Shown here: in pieces, positions 18,826 to 33,772 of the stretch
How the letters are laid out: every line of letters begins with the position of its first letter
How positions within the stretch are numbered: position 1 is the stretch's first letter
Assembly (NCBI RefSeq): GCF_018502625.1
Contig: NZ_CP075566.1
Span: forward strand, 563,001-627,000
Source: Pseudomonas hormoni
Lineage (GTDB): Bacteria; Pseudomonadota; Gammaproteobacteria; Pseudomonadales; Pseudomonadaceae
Length of the DNA stretch: 64,000 nucleotides
Direction of reading: 5' to 3'
Notes under the pieces: model-generated
The model's input: the letters and a program-made list of their open reading frames with translations, nothing else
Told to the model about the DNA's origin: nothing
Databases searched by the model: none
Position numbers and translations under genes: made by a program

Positions 18826-19881
18826 ATGACAGCGATCATAAAACTCGGCCAGTTGGCCGAGTTCCTCGGCGCCACCCTGCGTGGCGACCCGGAGAAGGAA
18901 ATTACTGGGCTAGCCACTTTGCAAGAGGCTGGCCCAGCTCAGTTGAGCTTTCTGGCAAATCCCCAATACCGTAAGTACCTGGCCGACAGCCGGGCTGCAG
19001 CCTTGTTGCTGAAAGCCGCTGACGCCGAAGGTTTTGCCGGGGATGCGCTGGTCGTGCCCGACCCGTATCTCGCTTATGCACGCGTTTCCCACCTGTTCGA
19101 TCCCAAGCCAAAGGCGGCTGCCGGTATTCATCCGACAGCAGTAGTGGCGGAGGACGCGGTGGTCGATCCGGCGGCGAGTATCGGTGCATTTGCGGTCATC
19201 GAAAGCGGGGCGCGAGTTGATGCTGGGACGACCATTGGCGCGCACTGCTTCATCGGCGCCCGTAGCGTCATTGGCGAAGGTGGCTGGCTCGCACCGCGCG
19301 TCACGCTGTATCACGACGTGCGCATCGGCAAGCGGGTGGTGATTCAATCCGGTGCGGTACTGGGTGGAGAAGGCTTCGGCTTTGCCAACGAGAAGGGCAT
19401 TTGGCAGAAAATCGCCCAGATCGGTGGTGTTCTGGTCGGTGACGATGTGGAGATCGGCGTGAATACCGCCATCGACCGCGGTGCGCTGGCCGATACCGTC
19501 ATCGGTAATGGCGTCAAGCTCGACAATCAGATTCAGATCGCCCACAACGTCCAGGTCGGTGATCACACCGCCATGGCCGCGTGCGTGGGGATTTCCGGCA
19601 GCACCAAAATCGGCAAGCACTGCATGCTCGCCGGTGGCGTAGGGCTGGTGGGACATATCGAAATTTGCGACAAGGTTTTCATTACCGGGATGACCATGGT
19701 GACCCACTCGATTACCGAGCCGGGTTCCTATTCTTCCGGTACAGCCATGCAACCGGCTGCCGAGTGGCGCAAAAGCGCGGCACGCATCCGTCAGCTCGAT
19801 GACATCGCGCGACGTCTGCGACAGCTGGAAAAGCGTGTAGGGGAAGTGACCCCTGACGGTAATGCTTCATCAGATGGCTGA
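18826..19881 (+). CDS. lpxD: UDP-3-O-(3-hydroxyacyl)glucosamine N-acyltransferase
   Basis: The product has 351 residues. An N-terminal uridine-binding domain ([21 protein letters not shown]) precedes many hexapeptide repeats of a left-handed beta-helix. The [14 protein letters not shown] region carries the catalytic His. It adds the N-linked 3-hydroxyacyl chain in lipid A synthesis. The ATG is 3 bp past the skp stop. No strong Shine-Dalgarno is visible, suggesting coupled translation. Confidence 0.96.
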   Translation: MTAIIKLGQLAEFLGATLRGDPEKEITGLATLQEAGPAQLSFLANPQYRKYLADSRAAALLLKAADAEGFAGDALVVPDPYLAYARVSHLFDPKPKAAAGIHPTAVVAEDAVVDPAASIGAFAVIESGARVDAGTTIGAHCFIGARSVIGEGGWLAPRVTLYHDVRIGKRVVIQSGAVLGGEGFGFANEKGIWQKIAQIGGVLVGDDVEIGVNTAIDRGALADTVIGNGVKLDNQIQIAHNVQVGDHTAMAACVGISGSTKIGKHCMLAGGVGLVGHIEICDKVFITGMTMVTHSITEPGSYSSGTAMQPAAEWRKSAARIRQLDDIARRLRQLEKRVGEVTPDGNASSDG

Positions 19882-19989
19882 TACCATTTTCATATCAAGT
19901 GTGCACAGCCGCTAGACTGCCTCCTTGATTTGCTGGAGGGGCGCGCGTCAGTCGCGCGCTCCCAATCTTTACATAGGCTTCCCCCCGAA

Positions 19990-20430
19990 ATGATGGACAT
20001 CAACGAGATTCGCGAATACCTGCCTCACCGTTACCCGTTCCTGCTGGTGGACCGGGTCGTGGAACTGGACGTGGAAGGCAAGCGCATTCGCGCCTACAAG
20101 AATGTCAGCATCAATGAGCCGTTCTTCAATGGTCACTTCCCTGCGCATCCCATCATGCCAGGCGTATTGATCATCGAAGCGATGGCCCAGGCTGCCGGGA
20201 TCCTTGGTTTCAAGATGCTGGACGTGAAACCGGCCGATGGCACCCTGTATTACTTCGTCGGCTCCGACAAGCTGCGTTTCCGTCAGCCGGTCAAGCCGGG
20301 CGACCAGTTGATCCTGGAAGCCACCTTCATCAGCTGCAAGCGCAAGATCTGGAAGTTTGAATGCCAGGCATCGGTGGATGGCAAGCCAGTCTGCTCGGCC
20401 GAGATCATCTGTGCGGAACAAAAAGTATGA
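19990..20430 (+). CDS. fabZ: 3-hydroxyacyl-[ACP] dehydratase
   Basis: The product has 146 residues from the ATG at 19990, beginning [21 protein letters not shown] longer reading from 19930 lacks family support. The hot-dog catalytic pair is His49 in [13 protein letters not shown] and Glu63 in [10 protein letters not shown]. It dehydrates 3-hydroxyacyl-ACP in fatty acid elongation and competes with LpxA for 3-hydroxyacyl-ACP. The stop overlaps lpxA (ATGA at 20427). No clear Shine-Dalgarno precedes it. Confidence 0.96.
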   Translation: MMDINEIREYLPHRYPFLLVDRVVELDVEGKRIRAYKNVSINEPFFNGHFPAHPIMPGVLIIEAMAQAAGILGFKMLDVKPADGTLYYFVGSDKLRFRQPVKPGDQLILEATFISCKRKIWKFECQASVDGKPVCSAEIICAEQKV

Positions 20431-21203
20431 GTTTGATTGACCCTCGCGCAATCATCGATCCGTCAGCCATCCTGGCCGACGGCGTCGAGGTCGGCCCATG
20501 GTCGATCGTCGGCGCAGGTGTGGAAATCGGCGAGGGGACAGTGATCGGGCCGCATGTGATTCTCAAGGGCCCGACCCGAATCGGTAAGCACAATCGCATC
20601 TACCAGTTTTCTTCGGTAGGCGAGGACACGCCCGATCTGAAATACAAAGGTGAAGAAACCCGCCTGGTCATCGGTGACCACAACGTCATCCGTGAAGGCG
20701 TGACGATTCACCGTGGCACCGTGCAGGACCGTTCGGAAACCACCCTGGGCGATCACAACCTGATCATGGCCTATGCCCACATCGGCCACGACAGTGTCAT
20801 CGGCAACCACTGCATCCTGGTCAACAACACCGCGCTGGCGGGCCATGTGCACGTTGAGGACTGGGCGATCCTGTCCGGTTTCACCCTGGTCCACCAGTAT
20901 TGCCATATTGGCGCCCACAGCTTTTCCGGTATGGGCACCGCCATCGGCAAGGACGTTCCAGCCTACGTCACCGTGTTCGGCAACCCGGCCGAAGCACGCA
21001 GCATGAACTTCGAAGGCATGCGTCGCCGTGGTTTCAGCGAAGACGCGATCCACGCCTTGCGTCGTGCCTACAAGGTGGTTTACCGCCAGGGCCTGACCGT
21101 CGAGCAAGCGCTTGCCGAGCTGGCCGAACCTTCGGCGCAGTTTCCGGAAGTCGCGGTGTTCCGTGATTCCATCCAGTCTTCGACCCGCGGCATCACGCGT
21201 TAA
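20427..21203 (+). CDS. lpxA: Acyl-[ACP]-UDP-N-acetylglucosamine O-acyltransferase
   Basis: The product has 258 residues from the ATG at 20427, which overlaps the fabZ stop. Hexapeptide repeats ([20 protein letters not shown] and following) form a left-handed beta-helix. The catalytic His lies in the [15 protein letters not shown] segment, and the C-terminal helical domain includes [20 protein letters not shown]. It catalyses the first step of lipid A synthesis. lpxB follows after 2 bp. Confidence 0.97.
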   Translation: MSLIDPRAIIDPSAILADGVEVGPWSIVGAGVEIGEGTVIGPHVILKGPTRIGKHNRIYQFSSVGEDTPDLKYKGEETRLVIGDHNVIREGVTIHRGTVQDRSETTLGDHNLIMAYAHIGHDSVIGNHCILVNNTALAGHVHVEDWAILSGFTLVHQYCHIGAHSFSGMGTAIGKDVPAYVTVFGNPAEARSMNFEGMRRRGFSEDAIHALRRAYKVVYRQGLTVEQALAELAEPSAQFPEVAVFRDSIQSSTRGITR

Positions 21204-21205
21204 TC

Positions 21206-22336
21206 ATGGCTAATCTGCGTATTGCGCTGGTGGCGGGTGAGGCTTCCGGTGACATTCTGGGTGCCGGTCTCATGCGTGCGCTCAAGGCACAGCATCCGGC
21301 AGTCGAGTTCATCGGTGTCGGTGGTCCGCTGATGCAGGCCGAAGGCCTGACCTCGTATTTCCCGATGGAACGTCTCTCGGTCATGGGTCTGGTGGAAGTG
21401 CTGGGTCGGCTGCGCGAGTTGCTCAAGCGTCGCAAGAAGCTGATTGCCGACCTGATCGCCGAGAAGCCCGATGTGTTCATCGGTATCGATGCCCCGGACT
21501 TCAACCTGAATATCGAACTCAAGCTGCGTCAGGCCGGGATCAAGACCGTGCATTACGTCAGCCCGTCGGTGTGGGCGTGGCGGCAGAAGCGGGTGCTGAA
21601 GATTCGCGAAGGCTGCGACCTGATGCTCACGCTGTTTCCGTTCGAAGCAAAATTCTATGAAGAGAAGGGCGTGCCGGTACGGTTTGTCGGGCACTCCCTG
21701 GCCGATGCGATCCCGCTTGAAGCTGATCGCGCTGCCGCACGGGCCGAGCTCGGTTTGCCGGACGGGCCGTTGGTCGCGCTGATGCCCGGCAGTCGCGGTG
21801 GCGAAGTGGGTCGACTGGGGGCGTTGTTCCTCGATACCGCCAAGCGTCTGCGCGCCCTGCGTCCTGGCGTGCGGTTCGTCATGCCGTGCGCCAGTCCTCA
21901 GCGCCGCGCGCAGCTTGAAGAGCTGCTCGTCGGTCGCGATCTGCCGCTGACCCTGCTCGACGGCAAGTCCCATCTGGCGCTGGCAGCTTGCGACGCGGTG
22001 TTGATCGCTTCCGGAACGGCGACCCTCGAGGCGCTGTTGTACAAGCGGCCGATGGTCGTTGCCTATCGTCTGGCGCCACTGACGTTCTGGATTCTCAAGC
22101 GCATGGTCAAGAGCCCCTACGTCTCGTTGCCGAACCTGTTGGCTCAGCGCCTGTTGGTGCCCGAGTTGCTGCAGGACGATGCGACCGTTGAAGCGCTGGC
22201 CCAGACGCTGTCGCCATTGATCGAAGGTGGCGAAGAGCAGACACGCGGCTTTGATGAAATTCACCGGACCCTTCGTCTGGATGCCTCCAACCAGGCTGCG
22301 GATGCAGTGCTGAAGCTGATCGGCCAAGTACAATGA
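21206..22336 (+). CDS. lpxB: Lipid-A-disaccharide synthase
   Basis: The product has 376 residues. It is a GT19-family glycosyltransferase with [17 protein letters not shown] at the N-terminus, [33 protein letters not shown] and a C-terminal [21 protein letters not shown] nucleotide-binding segment. It joins UDP-diacylglucosamine and lipid X at the inner membrane. The stop overlaps the rnhB start (ATGA). Confidence 0.97.
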   Translation: MANLRIALVAGEASGDILGAGLMRALKAQHPAVEFIGVGGPLMQAEGLTSYFPMERLSVMGLVEVLGRLRELLKRRKKLIADLIAEKPDVFIGIDAPDFNLNIELKLRQAGIKTVHYVSPSVWAWRQKRVLKIREGCDLMLTLFPFEAKFYEEKGVPVRFVGHSLADAIPLEADRAAARAELGLPDGPLVALMPGSRGGEVGRLGALFLDTAKRLRALRPGVRFVMPCASPQRRAQLEELLVGRDLPLTLLDGKSHLALAACDAVLIASGTATLEALLYKRPMVVAYRLAPLTFWILKRMVKSPYVSLPNLLAQRLLVPELLQDDATVEALAQTLSPLIEGGEEQTRGFDEIHRTLRLDASNQAADAVLKLIGQVQ

Positions 22337-22974
22337 GTAAAACAAGCATGCAAATGGGGCTGGATTTCACCTTGGTCGCTGAAGTCGAAGATCTGGTTGC
22401 CGGTGTTGACGAAGTCGGTCGCGGCCCGCTCTGCGGTGCCGTGGTAACCGCGGCTGTGATCCTCGATCCGAACCGTCCGATCCTGGGCTTGAACGATTCG
22501 AAGAAACTCACCGAAGCCCGCCGCGAAAAGCTCTACGACGAAATCTGCGAGAAGGCCCTGAGCTGGTGCATCGCGCGCGCGGAAGTCGAAGAAATCGACG
22601 AGCTGAACATCCTCCATGCCACCATGCTGGCCATGCAGCGCGCGATTGAAGGCCTGCACATTCAGCCAAAACTGGCGATGATCGACGGTAACCGCTGCCC
22701 GAAACTGTCCATGCGCGCCGAAGCGGTGGTCAAGGGTGACAGCAAGGTCCCGGCAATCGCCGCCGCCTCGATTCTGGCCAAGGTCAGTCGCGACCGCGAG
22801 ATGGCGGCCTTCGAATTGATTTACCCGGGTTACGGCATCGGTGGTCACAAGGGTTACCCGACGCCCGTTCATCTGGAAGCGCTGGCACGCTTGGGGCCAA
22901 CCCCGATTCATCGCCGCTCGTTTGCGCCTGTGCGGTTGGCGTATGAAGCGCGCGAAAGCCTCATTGAGAGTTAG
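22333..22974 (+). CDS. rnhB: Ribonuclease HII
   Basis: The product has 213 residues. The active-site motif [15 protein letters not shown] places Asp26 and Glu27 near the N-terminus, and the remaining acidic residues lie in LAMIDGN and further on. It removes RNA from DNA hybrids, including single misincorporated ribonucleotides. The start at 22333 overlaps lpxB. An internal Met at residue 6 or 8 is also possible. A terminator at 22997-23028 follows. Confidence 0.95.
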   Translation: MSKTSMQMGLDFTLVAEVEDLVAGVDEVGRGPLCGAVVTAAVILDPNRPILGLNDSKKLTEARREKLYDEICEKALSWCIARAEVEEIDELNILHATMLAMQRAIEGLHIQPKLAMIDGNRCPKLSMRAEAVVKGDSKVPAIAAASILAKVSRDREMAAFELIYPGYGIGGHKGYPTPVHLEALARLGPTPIHRRSFAPVRLAYEARESLIES

Positions 22975-22996
22975 TCGTGAGGCTGATGTTTTCGCC

Positions 22997-23028
22997 AAGG
23001 CCCGGTACAATCCGGGCCTTGTTGTTTT
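22997..23028 (+). terminator. Intrinsic terminator between rnhB and dnaE
   Basis: AAGGCCCGG (22997-23005) and CCGGGCCTT (23012-23020) form a perfect stem with a 6-nt loop, followed by a T-rich stretch (GTTGTTTTC). It ends the long lpx-rnhB transcript just before dnaE. Confidence 0.8.
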
Positions 23029-23050
23029 CATGACATAACGCAGGATCACT

Positions 23051-26000
23051 ATGCCGGCTTCATTCGTTCATCTACGCCTGCACACTGAATATTCCCTGGT
23101 CGACGGTCTGGTGCGGATCAAGCCGCTGGTCAAGACCCTGGTCGGCATGAACATGCCTGCCGTAGCGGTCACCGACCAGAACAACATGTGTTCCCTGGTC
23201 AAATTCTATAAAGCCGCCATGGGCGCAGGCATCAAGCCGATCTGCGGCGCCGACCTGTGGCTGTCGAACAAGGATCCGGACAACGCCCTGAGCCGGATCA
23301 GCCTGCTGGCAATGAACGCTGTCGGCTATCGCAACCTTACTGAGCTGATCTCCCGCGGCTTCATCGACGGCCAGCGCAATGGTTCGGTCATCATCGAGCG
23401 CGAGTGGGTGGCCGAAGCCAGCGAAGGCTTGATCATGCTGTCGGCGGCGAAAGAAGGCGAGATTGGCCTGGCCATGCTCAGCGGCAATCCGGCTGAAGCG
23501 GAAAAGCTGGCGCGTGAATGGATGGCGGTGTTCCCGGATCGTTTCTATCTGGAGATCCAGCGCACCAATCGCCCCAACGATGAAGAACAATTGCACGGCG
23601 CCGTGGCCCTGGCCGAGAAAATCGGCGCGCCACTGGTCGCGACCAACGATGTGCGCTTCATCAAGCAGGAAGATTTCGCCGCTCACGAGACCCGCGTCTG
23701 CATCGGTGAGGGCCGCGCCCTCGACGATCCGCGGCGTTCGAAGAATTACAGCGATCAGCAATACCTCAAAAGCGCCGATGAAATGGCCGAGCTGTTCAGC
23801 GACATTCCCGAGGCGCTGGAAAACACCGTCGAGATCGCCAAGCGCTGCAACATTGAAGTGAAGCTGGGCACGCACTTCCTGCCCAACTTCCCGATTCCCG
23901 ATGGCATGACCATCGACGAATATTTCCGCAAGGTGTCCTTCGATGGTCTGGAAGAGCGCCTCAGCGTTCTGCTGCCCAAGGACACCACCGAAGACTATGA
24001 AACCAAGCGTCAGGTCTACGTCGACCGGCTGAATTTCGAGCTGGATATCATTATCCAGATGGGCTTCCCGGGTTACTTCCTGATCGTTATGGACTTTATC
24101 CAGTGGGCCAAGAGCAACGGCGTGCCGGTAGGCCCTGGCCGTGGTTCGGGTGCCGGCTCGCTGGTGGCCTATGTGCAGAAGATCACCGACCTCGACCCGC
24201 TGGAATATGACCTGCTGTTCGAACGTTTCCTTAACCCGGAACGGGTATCGATGCCCGACTTCGACGTCGACTTCTGCATGGACGGTCGTGACCGGGTCAT
24301 CGACTACGTGGCCGAAAAGTACGGCCGCAACGCGGTCAGCCAGATCATCACCTTCGGTTCCATGGCCGCCAAGGCTGTGGTCCGTGACGTGGCGCGGGTG
24401 CAGGGCAAGTCCTACGGGTTGGCGGATCGTCTGTCGAAGATGATTCCGTTCGAAGTCGGCATGACCCTGGAAAAAGCCTACGAGCAGGAAGAAATCCTCC
24501 GTGACTTCATCAAGGTCGATGAAGAAGCCGCCGAAATCTGGGAAATGGCGCGCAAGCTGGAAGGCGTTGTGCGTAACGTCGGCAAGCACGCCGGTGGTGT
24601 GGTGATCGCGCCGACCAAGCTGACTGACTTTTCGCCGATCTATTGCGACGAGGCCGGTGATGGCCTGGTAACCCAGTTCGACAAGGACGACGTTGAAGCC
24701 GCCGGCCTGGTGAAGTTCGACTTCCTGGGGCTGCGGACCCTGACGGTCATCGACTGGGCGTTGAAAACCATCAACCGCGATCGCGCAAAGGTCAACGAGC
24801 CACCGCTGGACATTGCGTTCATCCCGCTGGACGACAAGCCCACCTACACGCTGCTGCAAAAAGCTGAAACCACCGCGGTGTTCCAGCTCGAGTCGCGCGG
24901 CATGAAAGAGCTGATCAAAAAGCTCAAGCCCGACTGCCTGGAAGACTTGATCGCACTGGTGGCCCTGTTCCGTCCGGGCCCTTTGCAATCCGGCATGGTT
25001 GACGACTTTATCAACCGTAAGCACGGTCGCGCCGAACTCGCGTACCCGCACTCGGACTACCAGTACGAAGGTCTGAAACCGGTACTGGCACCGACTTACG
25101 GCATCATCCTGTATCAGGAACAGGTGATGCAGATTGCCCAGGTCATGGCCGGCTACACCCTTGGCGGCGCGGACATGCTGCGTCGAGCCATGGGTAAGAA
25201 AAAGCCCGAGGAAATGGCCAAGCAGCGCGGTGGTTTCATTGAAGGTTGCGCCTCCAACAACATCGATGCCGACCTGGCCGGTAACATTTTCGACCTGGTG
25301 GAAAAATTCGCCGGTTACGGCTTCAACAAATCCCACTCCGCCGCTTACGGCCTGGTGTCGTACCAGACCGCGTGGCTGAAAACGCACTACCCGGCGCCAT
25401 TCATGGCCGCGGTACTGTCCGCGGATATGCACAACACCGACAAGGTCGTGACCTTGATCGAAGAAATTCGCACCATGAAGCTGCGTCTCGACGCGCCGGA
25501 TGTGAATACCTCGGAGTTCAAGTTCACGGTGAACGACGAAGGCCGCATCATCTACGGCCTTGGCGCGATCAAGGGTGTGGGCGAAGGACCGGTGGAAGCG
25601 ATCACCGAGGCGCGTCAGGATGGGCCGTTCAAGGACCTGTTCGATTTCTGCGCCCGGGTCGATCTCAAACGGATCAACAAGCGCACGCTGGACGGTTTGA
25701 TCCGTAGCGGTGCGCTGGATCGTCTGGGGCCGTATTTCCATGACGAACCGAAAGCCTATCAAGCGAGCATCGACCAGAACCGCGCGGTCTTGCTGAATGC
25801 GATGGAAGGGGCGATCAAGGCCGCCGAACAAACCGCTCGTACGCACGACAGTGGCCACGCCGACCTGTTCGGCGGTCTGTTTGTAGAAGAAGACGCCGAC
25901 GTCTACGCCAATCACCGCAAAGCGAAAGAGCTGACCCTGAAGGAACGCCTGAAAGGGGAGAAAGACACCCTGGGCCTGTACCTGACCGGTCACCCGATCG

Positions 26001-26572
26001 ACGAATACGAAGGTGAAATCCGCCGTTTTGCCCGTCAGCGGATCATCGACCTGAAGCCGGCTCGTGATACACAGACCGTCGCAGGCATGATCATCGCCTT
26101 GCGGGTTATGAAGAACAAAAAGGGCGACAAGATGGGCTTCATCACCCTTGACGACCGTTCTGGCCGGATCGAAGCTTCGTTGTTCGCTGATGCGTTCCAT
26201 TCGGCGCAGTCGCTGTTGCAGACGGACGCCATGGTGGTGGTCGAAGGCGAGGTGAGCAACGACGACTTCTCCGGCGGTTTGCGCCTGCGGGTCAAGCGGG
26301 TGATGAGCATGGAAGATGCGCGCACCAACCTGGCCGAGAGCCTGCGATTGAAGCTGCAGACCAAGGATTTGAAAGGTGATCAGCTACGCTGGCTGGGTGA
26401 GTTGTTCAAGCGTCACCGCGGTGCGTGCCCGATCACCATGGAATACACGAGCCCCGATGCGAAGGCCTTGCTGCAGTTCGGCGAGACCTGGCGAATCGAC
26501 CCGGCGGATGCGTTGATTCAAGCCCTGCGTGACCAGTTCGGGCGAGACAACGTCTTCCTCCAATACCGTTGA
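23051..26572 (+). CDS. dnaE: DNA polymerase III alpha subunit
   Basis: The product has 1173 residues, the standard DnaE length. It starts with the PHP domain ([16 protein letters not shown]), followed by the polymerase core with [13 protein letters not shown] and the acidic [19 protein letters not shown] active-site region. Helix-hairpin-helix elements and a C-terminal OB fold ([20 protein letters not shown]) complete it. It is the replicative polymerase. An AGGA Shine-Dalgarno lies before the ATG. Confidence 0.98.
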   Translation: MPASFVHLRLHTEYSLVDGLVRIKPLVKTLVGMNMPAVAVTDQNNMCSLVKFYKAAMGAGIKPICGADLWLSNKDPDNALSRISLLAMNAVGYRNLTELISRGFIDGQRNGSVIIEREWVAEASEGLIMLSAAKEGEIGLAMLSGNPAEAEKLAREWMAVFPDRFYLEIQRTNRPNDEEQLHGAVALAEKIGAPLVATNDVRFIKQEDFAAHETRVCIGEGRALDDPRRSKNYSDQQYLKSADEMAELFSDIPEALENTVEIAKRCNIEVKLGTHFLPNFPIPDGMTIDEYFRKVSFDGLEERLSVLLPKDTTEDYETKRQVYVDRLNFELDIIIQMGFPGYFLIVMDFIQWAKSNGVPVGPGRGSGAGSLVAYVQKITDLDPLEYDLLFERFLNPERVSMPDFDVDFCMDGRDRVIDYVAEKYGRNAVSQIITFGSMAAKAVVRDVARVQGKSYGLADRLSKMIPFEVGMTLEKAYEQEEILRDFIKVDEEAAEIWEMARKLEGVVRNVGKHAGGVVIAPTKLTDFSPIYCDEAGDGLVTQFDKDDVEAAGLVKFDFLGLRTLTVIDWALKTINRDRAKVNEPPLDIAFIPLDDKPTYTLLQKAETTAVFQLESRGMKELIKKLKPDCLEDLIALVALFRPGPLQSGMVDDFINRKHGRAELAYPHSDYQYEGLKPVLAPTYGIILYQEQVMQIAQVMAGYTLGGADMLRRAMGKKKPEEMAKQRGGFIEGCASNNIDADLAGNIFDLVEKFAGYGFNKSHSAAYGLVSYQTAWLKTHYPAPFMAAVLSADMHNTDKVVTLIEEIRTMKLRLDAPDVNTSEFKFTVNDEGRIIYGLGAIKGVGEGPVEAITEARQDGPFKDLFDFCARVDLKRINKRTLDGLIRSGALDRLGPYFHDEPKAYQASIDQNRAVLLNAMEGAIKAAEQTARTHDSGHADLFGGLFVEEDADVYANHRKAKELTLKERLKGEKDTLGLYLTGHPIDEYEGEIRRFARQRIIDLKPARDTQTVAGMIIALRVMKNKKGDKMGFITLDDRSGRIEASLFADAFHSAQSLLQTDAMVVVEGEVSNDDFSGGLRLRVKRVMSMEDARTNLAESLRLKLQTKDLKGDQLRWLGELFKRHRGACPITMEYTSPDAKALLQFGETWRIDPADALIQALRDQFGRDNVFLQYR

Positions 26573-26711
26573 CGGTCAGGCTTCATTCGCTCGCCTGATC
26601 TCGACCTGAATTTTTAATCTCGACCTGAACGCGCCTGTCCCTTAAGGTAGGGCGCGAATAGACAACCGGCCGGCCCAAGCTCTCTTGGACGTCGACCCTA
26701 GACGGACGCCT

Positions 26712-27659
26712 ATGAACCCGAATTTTCTAGATTTCGAACAGCCGATCGCCGACCTGCAAGCCAAGATCGAAGAGTTGCGCTTGGTCGGTAACGACAATTC
26801 GCTGAATATCGGCGATGAGATCTCCCGCCTGCAGGACAAAAGCAGCACGCTGACCGAGGATATCTTCGGCAAGCTGACCAGTTGGCAGATCGCGCGTCTG
26901 GCGCGTCACCCGAAACGTCCGTACACCCTGGACTACATCGAACACATCTTCACCGAGTTCGACGAACTGCACGGCGACCGTCACTTCTCCGACGACGCTG
27001 CCATCGTTGGCGGCGTTGCCCGTCTGAACGATGAGCCGGTGATGATCATCGGTCACCAGAAAGGCCGCGAAGTGCGCGAGAAGGTTCGCCGCAACTTCGG
27101 CATGCCGCGTCCGGAAGGCTACCGCAAGGCTTGCCGCCTGATGGAAATGGCCGAACGCTTCAAAATGCCGATCCTGACCTTCATCGATACGCCGGGCGCC
27201 TACCCTGGTATCGACGCTGAAGAGCGCAACCAGAGCGAAGCGATTGCCTGGAACCTGCGCGTCATGGCCCGCCTGAAAACCCCAATCATCGCCACCGTGA
27301 TCGGTGAGGGTGGTTCCGGTGGTGCACTGGCAATCGGTGTGTGCGATCAGCTGAACATGCTGCAGTACTCGACTTATGCGGTGATCTCGCCGGAAGGTTG
27401 CGCTTCGATTCTGTGGAAAACCGCGGAAAAAGCACCGGATGCCGCTGAAGCCATGGGCATCACTGCCGAGCGCCTGAAAGGCCTGGGCATCGTGGATAAA
27501 GTGATCGGCGAGCCTTTGGGTGGCGCTCATCGTGACCCGGCTGCGGCTGCTGCATCGATCCGTGCCGAACTGACCTCGCAACTGGCGATGTTGAAGAAGT
27601 TTGATAACGAAGCGCTGCTGGCCCGTCGTTACGAGCGTCTGATGAGCTACGGTCTCTGA
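26712..27659 (+). CDS. accA: Acetyl-CoA carboxylase carboxyltransferase alpha subunit
   Basis: The product has 315 residues from the ATG at 26712, beginning [20 protein letters not shown]. The longer reading from 26685 adds nine unsupported residues. It shows [20 protein letters not shown], and the crotonase-fold oxyanion segment [16 protein letters not shown]. With AccD it transfers CO2 from biotin to acetyl-CoA, forming malonyl-CoA. The 139-bp gap upstream holds a 13-bp direct repeat (26598-26610 and 26617-26629). Confidence 0.97.
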   Translation: MNPNFLDFEQPIADLQAKIEELRLVGNDNSLNIGDEISRLQDKSSTLTEDIFGKLTSWQIARLARHPKRPYTLDYIEHIFTEFDELHGDRHFSDDAAIVGGVARLNDEPVMIIGHQKGREVREKVRRNFGMPRPEGYRKACRLMEMAERFKMPILTFIDTPGAYPGIDAEERNQSEAIAWNLRVMARLKTPIIATVIGEGGSGGALAIGVCDQLNMLQYSTYAVISPEGCASILWKTAEKAPDAAEAMGITAERLKGLGIVDKVIGEPLGGAHRDPAAAAASIRAELTSQLAMLKKFDNEALLARRYERLMSYGL

Positions 27660-27674
27660 TCTGACCTTGGCTTC

Positions 27675-27768
27675 AATGTGGGAGCGGGCTTGCTCGCGAA
27701 AGCGGTATAACAGTCAACTGATGTGTTGAATGTTGAGCTGCCTTCGCGAGCAAGGCCGCTCCCACATT
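27675..27768. repeat. REPIN (REP doublet), GTGGGAGCGGGCTTGCTCGC type
   Basis: Inverted REP units GTGGGAGCGGGCTTGCTCGC and its complement lie about 40 nt apart between accA and tilS. This is a different class from that at 4284 and 56584. Confidence 0.85.
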
Positions 27769-27790
27769 TGTTTTGTGCAAAGGGATCGAT

Positions 27791-29119
27791 ATGAGCCAGC
27801 CCATGATTGATCTGCCTGTCAGGCTCTTGCTGAATCTCAAGCCTTGGCGCAACGCCAAAACCTGGCGCATCGCTTTCTCCGGTGGTCTCGACTCCACCGT
27901 CCTGCTGCACCTTCTCGCAAACCTCGCAAAAACCGAATCCTTGCCGGCGCTCAGCGCCATCCATGTCCATCACGGCCTTCAGGCTGTGGCTGATACGTGG
28001 CCGGAACACTGCCAGTCTGTCTGTGATGGGCTGGGTGTGCCTTTGCAGGTCGTTCACGTTCAGGTTCAACCCGGCGCCAGCCTTGAGCGTGCAGCCCGTG
28101 ATGCGCGATATGGCGCGTTCATCGAGGCTACTCAAATCAATGAAGTGTTGCTGACCGCCCAACACCGCGATGATCAGGCCGAAACCCTGTTGTTCCGATT
28201 GTTGCGTGGGGCAGGGGTAAGAGGCTTGTCGGGGGTGCCGAGCCAGCGCCCTTTGGGTCGAGGGCATCTGCTGCGACCGCTGCTCGATGTCTCGCGCGCA
28301 GAGCTTGAGGCTTACGCGACCGAGCATCAGTTAAGGTGGATCGAAGACCCTTCGAACCAGGATCATCAATTCTCGCGCAATTACCTGCGGCATCAGGTAT
28401 TGCCGGTCATGACCACGCGTTGGCCGCAAGCGGTGGCGAGCATGGCCCGCAGCGCTGCGCACCTGAGTGAAGCCCGGGGATTGCTTGATGAGCTGGCGCA
28501 AATCGATCTGGCGCATGCCCGCACTGACAGCGAATTCGATTGGCTGGGTGTGCCGTCCCTTGAGCTGTCGCCGATTGCAAAGCGGTCCGCCGCTCGCCAG
28601 CGAAATGCAGTGAGTCATTGGCTCGCCGCGCTGACGCGTCTGCCGGACAGTGACCATTGGTCGGGTTGGGAGGACTTGCGCGATGCCACCGGCGATGCCC
28701 GTCCAGTCTGGCGTTTGGCCGATGGCGAATTGCATCGGGCGGGCGGGCGGATCTGGTGGTTATCCAGTCATTGGCTACGACCTGCACTCGACGTCGGGAG
28801 GTGGGCCGATCCCTCGCAAGCGTTGGTTTTGCCTGGCAACGGCGAACTCGAATTCACCGGGCAACCCCCTGAAGGCCCGCTGCATATCCGCTATCGTGAG
28901 GGAGGCGAGGCCATGAACCTGCCCGATCGCGGCCATCGGGACCTGAAGCGTTTGCTCAATGAGCGCGGGGTTCCAGGGTTCGTCCGTGGCAGATTGCCGC
29001 TGCTGTACCGGGGCGAGCAATTGCTGGCGGTGGCCAACCTGCGGGGCTTGAATGGCAACGAGCAGGACGGCTGGAATTTACATTGGCAGCCACCGAGCGA
29101 AGATCAAGGTTTGAGCTGA
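27791..29119 (+). CDS. tilS: tRNA(Ile)-lysidine synthetase
   Basis: The product has 442 residues from the ATG at 27791, which has an AAGGGA Shine-Dalgarno. An upstream ATG at 27773 is not well placed. The PP-loop ATPase motif SGGLDS is at residues 30-35, and the HHGLQ and TAQHRDDQAETLLFRLLRGAG motifs of TilS follow, with a C-terminal tRNA-recognition domain. It converts C34 of tRNA-Ile2 to lysidine so that AUA is read as isoleucine. It is separated from accA by a REPIN. Confidence 0.96.
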   Translation: MSQPMIDLPVRLLLNLKPWRNAKTWRIAFSGGLDSTVLLHLLANLAKTESLPALSAIHVHHGLQAVADTWPEHCQSVCDGLGVPLQVVHVQVQPGASLERAARDARYGAFIEATQINEVLLTAQHRDDQAETLLFRLLRGAGVRGLSGVPSQRPLGRGHLLRPLLDVSRAELEAYATEHQLRWIEDPSNQDHQFSRNYLRHQVLPVMTTRWPQAVASMARSAAHLSEARGLLDELAQIDLAHARTDSEFDWLGVPSLELSPIAKRSAARQRNAVSHWLAALTRLPDSDHWSGWEDLRDATGDARPVWRLADGELHRAGGRIWWLSSHWLRPALDVGRWADPSQALVLPGNGELEFTGQPPEGPLHIRYREGGEAMNLPDRGHRDLKRLLNERGVPGFVRGRLPLLYRGEQLLAVANLRGLNGNEQDGWNLHWQPPSEDQGLS

Positions 29120-29372
29120 AAGGGGCTTTCCGGTAGACTACGCTCCCTTCTTGATACAACTTCTGTGGATTCGCCTGAATTGCAGGAGTTGCCGATTACC
29201 AAGCAGTCTTTGCTGGGCGATTCCAAAAAATGTGTAGCGAGCAACGTACCGGTGTTTCATCTCCCGGTCTGTCCCAACGCGGCGGTTTTTTTGAAAGGTG
29301 CACTGTGATTAATGCAGGTGATCGGGGGCTTCGGCCTTCCTTCGCTTTCCCCGGCGGCTCGGACCGCTTTAA

Positions 29373-31876
<2,504 letters not shown>

Positions 31877-31981
31877 TCCTCATTTCTCCGGTAAAGTACC
31901 GCACGATTTGTTGCTCAGGCCCTTGGGCCTGATGCTTATCGTCCGCAAGTCTGCCCGTTGCACATCACTTGCCGGCGATAA

Positions 31982-33322
<1,341 letters not shown>

Positions 33323-33403
33323 GCTGTAGATGGTAAAAAGTCAGCGGATTGTGTCGGAAATGTCGCGACAGCGGCGGATTTGCCACTAATCTGATGCCTT
33401 AAG

Positions 33404-33435
33404 AGCACAAGCCTGGATATTCCAGGCTTCGTGCT
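33404..33435 (+). terminator. Strong hairpin downstream of eno
   Basis: The perfect stem AAGCCTGGA (33409-33417)/TCCAGGCTT (33421-33429) is extended by AGCAC (33404-33408)/GTGCT (33431-33435). No U tract follows, so it is more likely a 3'-end stabiliser or weak terminator than a classic terminator. Confidence 0.5.
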
Positions 33436-33493
33436 ATCAGACGCTTCAAAGTTTTGGCATGGCTGTCTTTTTTCACTGGATACCTGATATTCG

Positions 33494-33772
33494 ATGCGCA
33501 GTCCCAATTGGTTGTTCCTCGTCTTGCTCTTGTTGCTGGCTGGCCTGCAGTACCGCCTGTGGGTGGGTAATGGCAGTCTGGCGCAAGTGGCCGAGCTGAC
33601 TCAGCAGATCGCGGATCAACACGCTGAGAACGAAGGGTTGCTGGAACGCAATCGGGTGATGGACGCCGAAGTCAGTGAATTGAAAAAAGGCATGGAGACC
33701 GTTGAAGAACGGGCTCGCCATGAGTTGGGCATGGTCAAGGATGGTGAAACCCTTTACCAGTTGGCTCAATGA
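33494..33772 (+). CDS. ftsB: Cell division protein FtsB
   Basis: The product has 92 residues. It is a bitopic membrane protein with an N-terminal transmembrane segment (WLFLVLLLLLAGLQYRLWVG), a periplasmic leucine-zipper-like coiled coil (VAELTQQIADQHAENEGLLE) and the conserved ERARHELGMVKDGETLY end. It forms the FtsQLB divisome complex. The stop overlaps ispD (ATGA at 33769), the conserved ftsB-ispD pair. Confidence 0.95.
   Translation: MRSPNWLFLVLLLLLAGLQYRLWVGNGSLAQVAELTQQIADQHAENEGLLERNRVMDAEVSELKKGMETVEERARHELGMVKDGETLYQLAQ

Noticed and set aside
23072..26200. Very long open frame (over 1000 codons) antisense to dnaE
   Set aside because: High-GC codon bias of dnaE leaves the opposite strand open. 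The translation has no family motif, and dnaE itself is unambiguous. The same holds for long antisense frames over bamA (16171-18597) and glnD (4731-6500).
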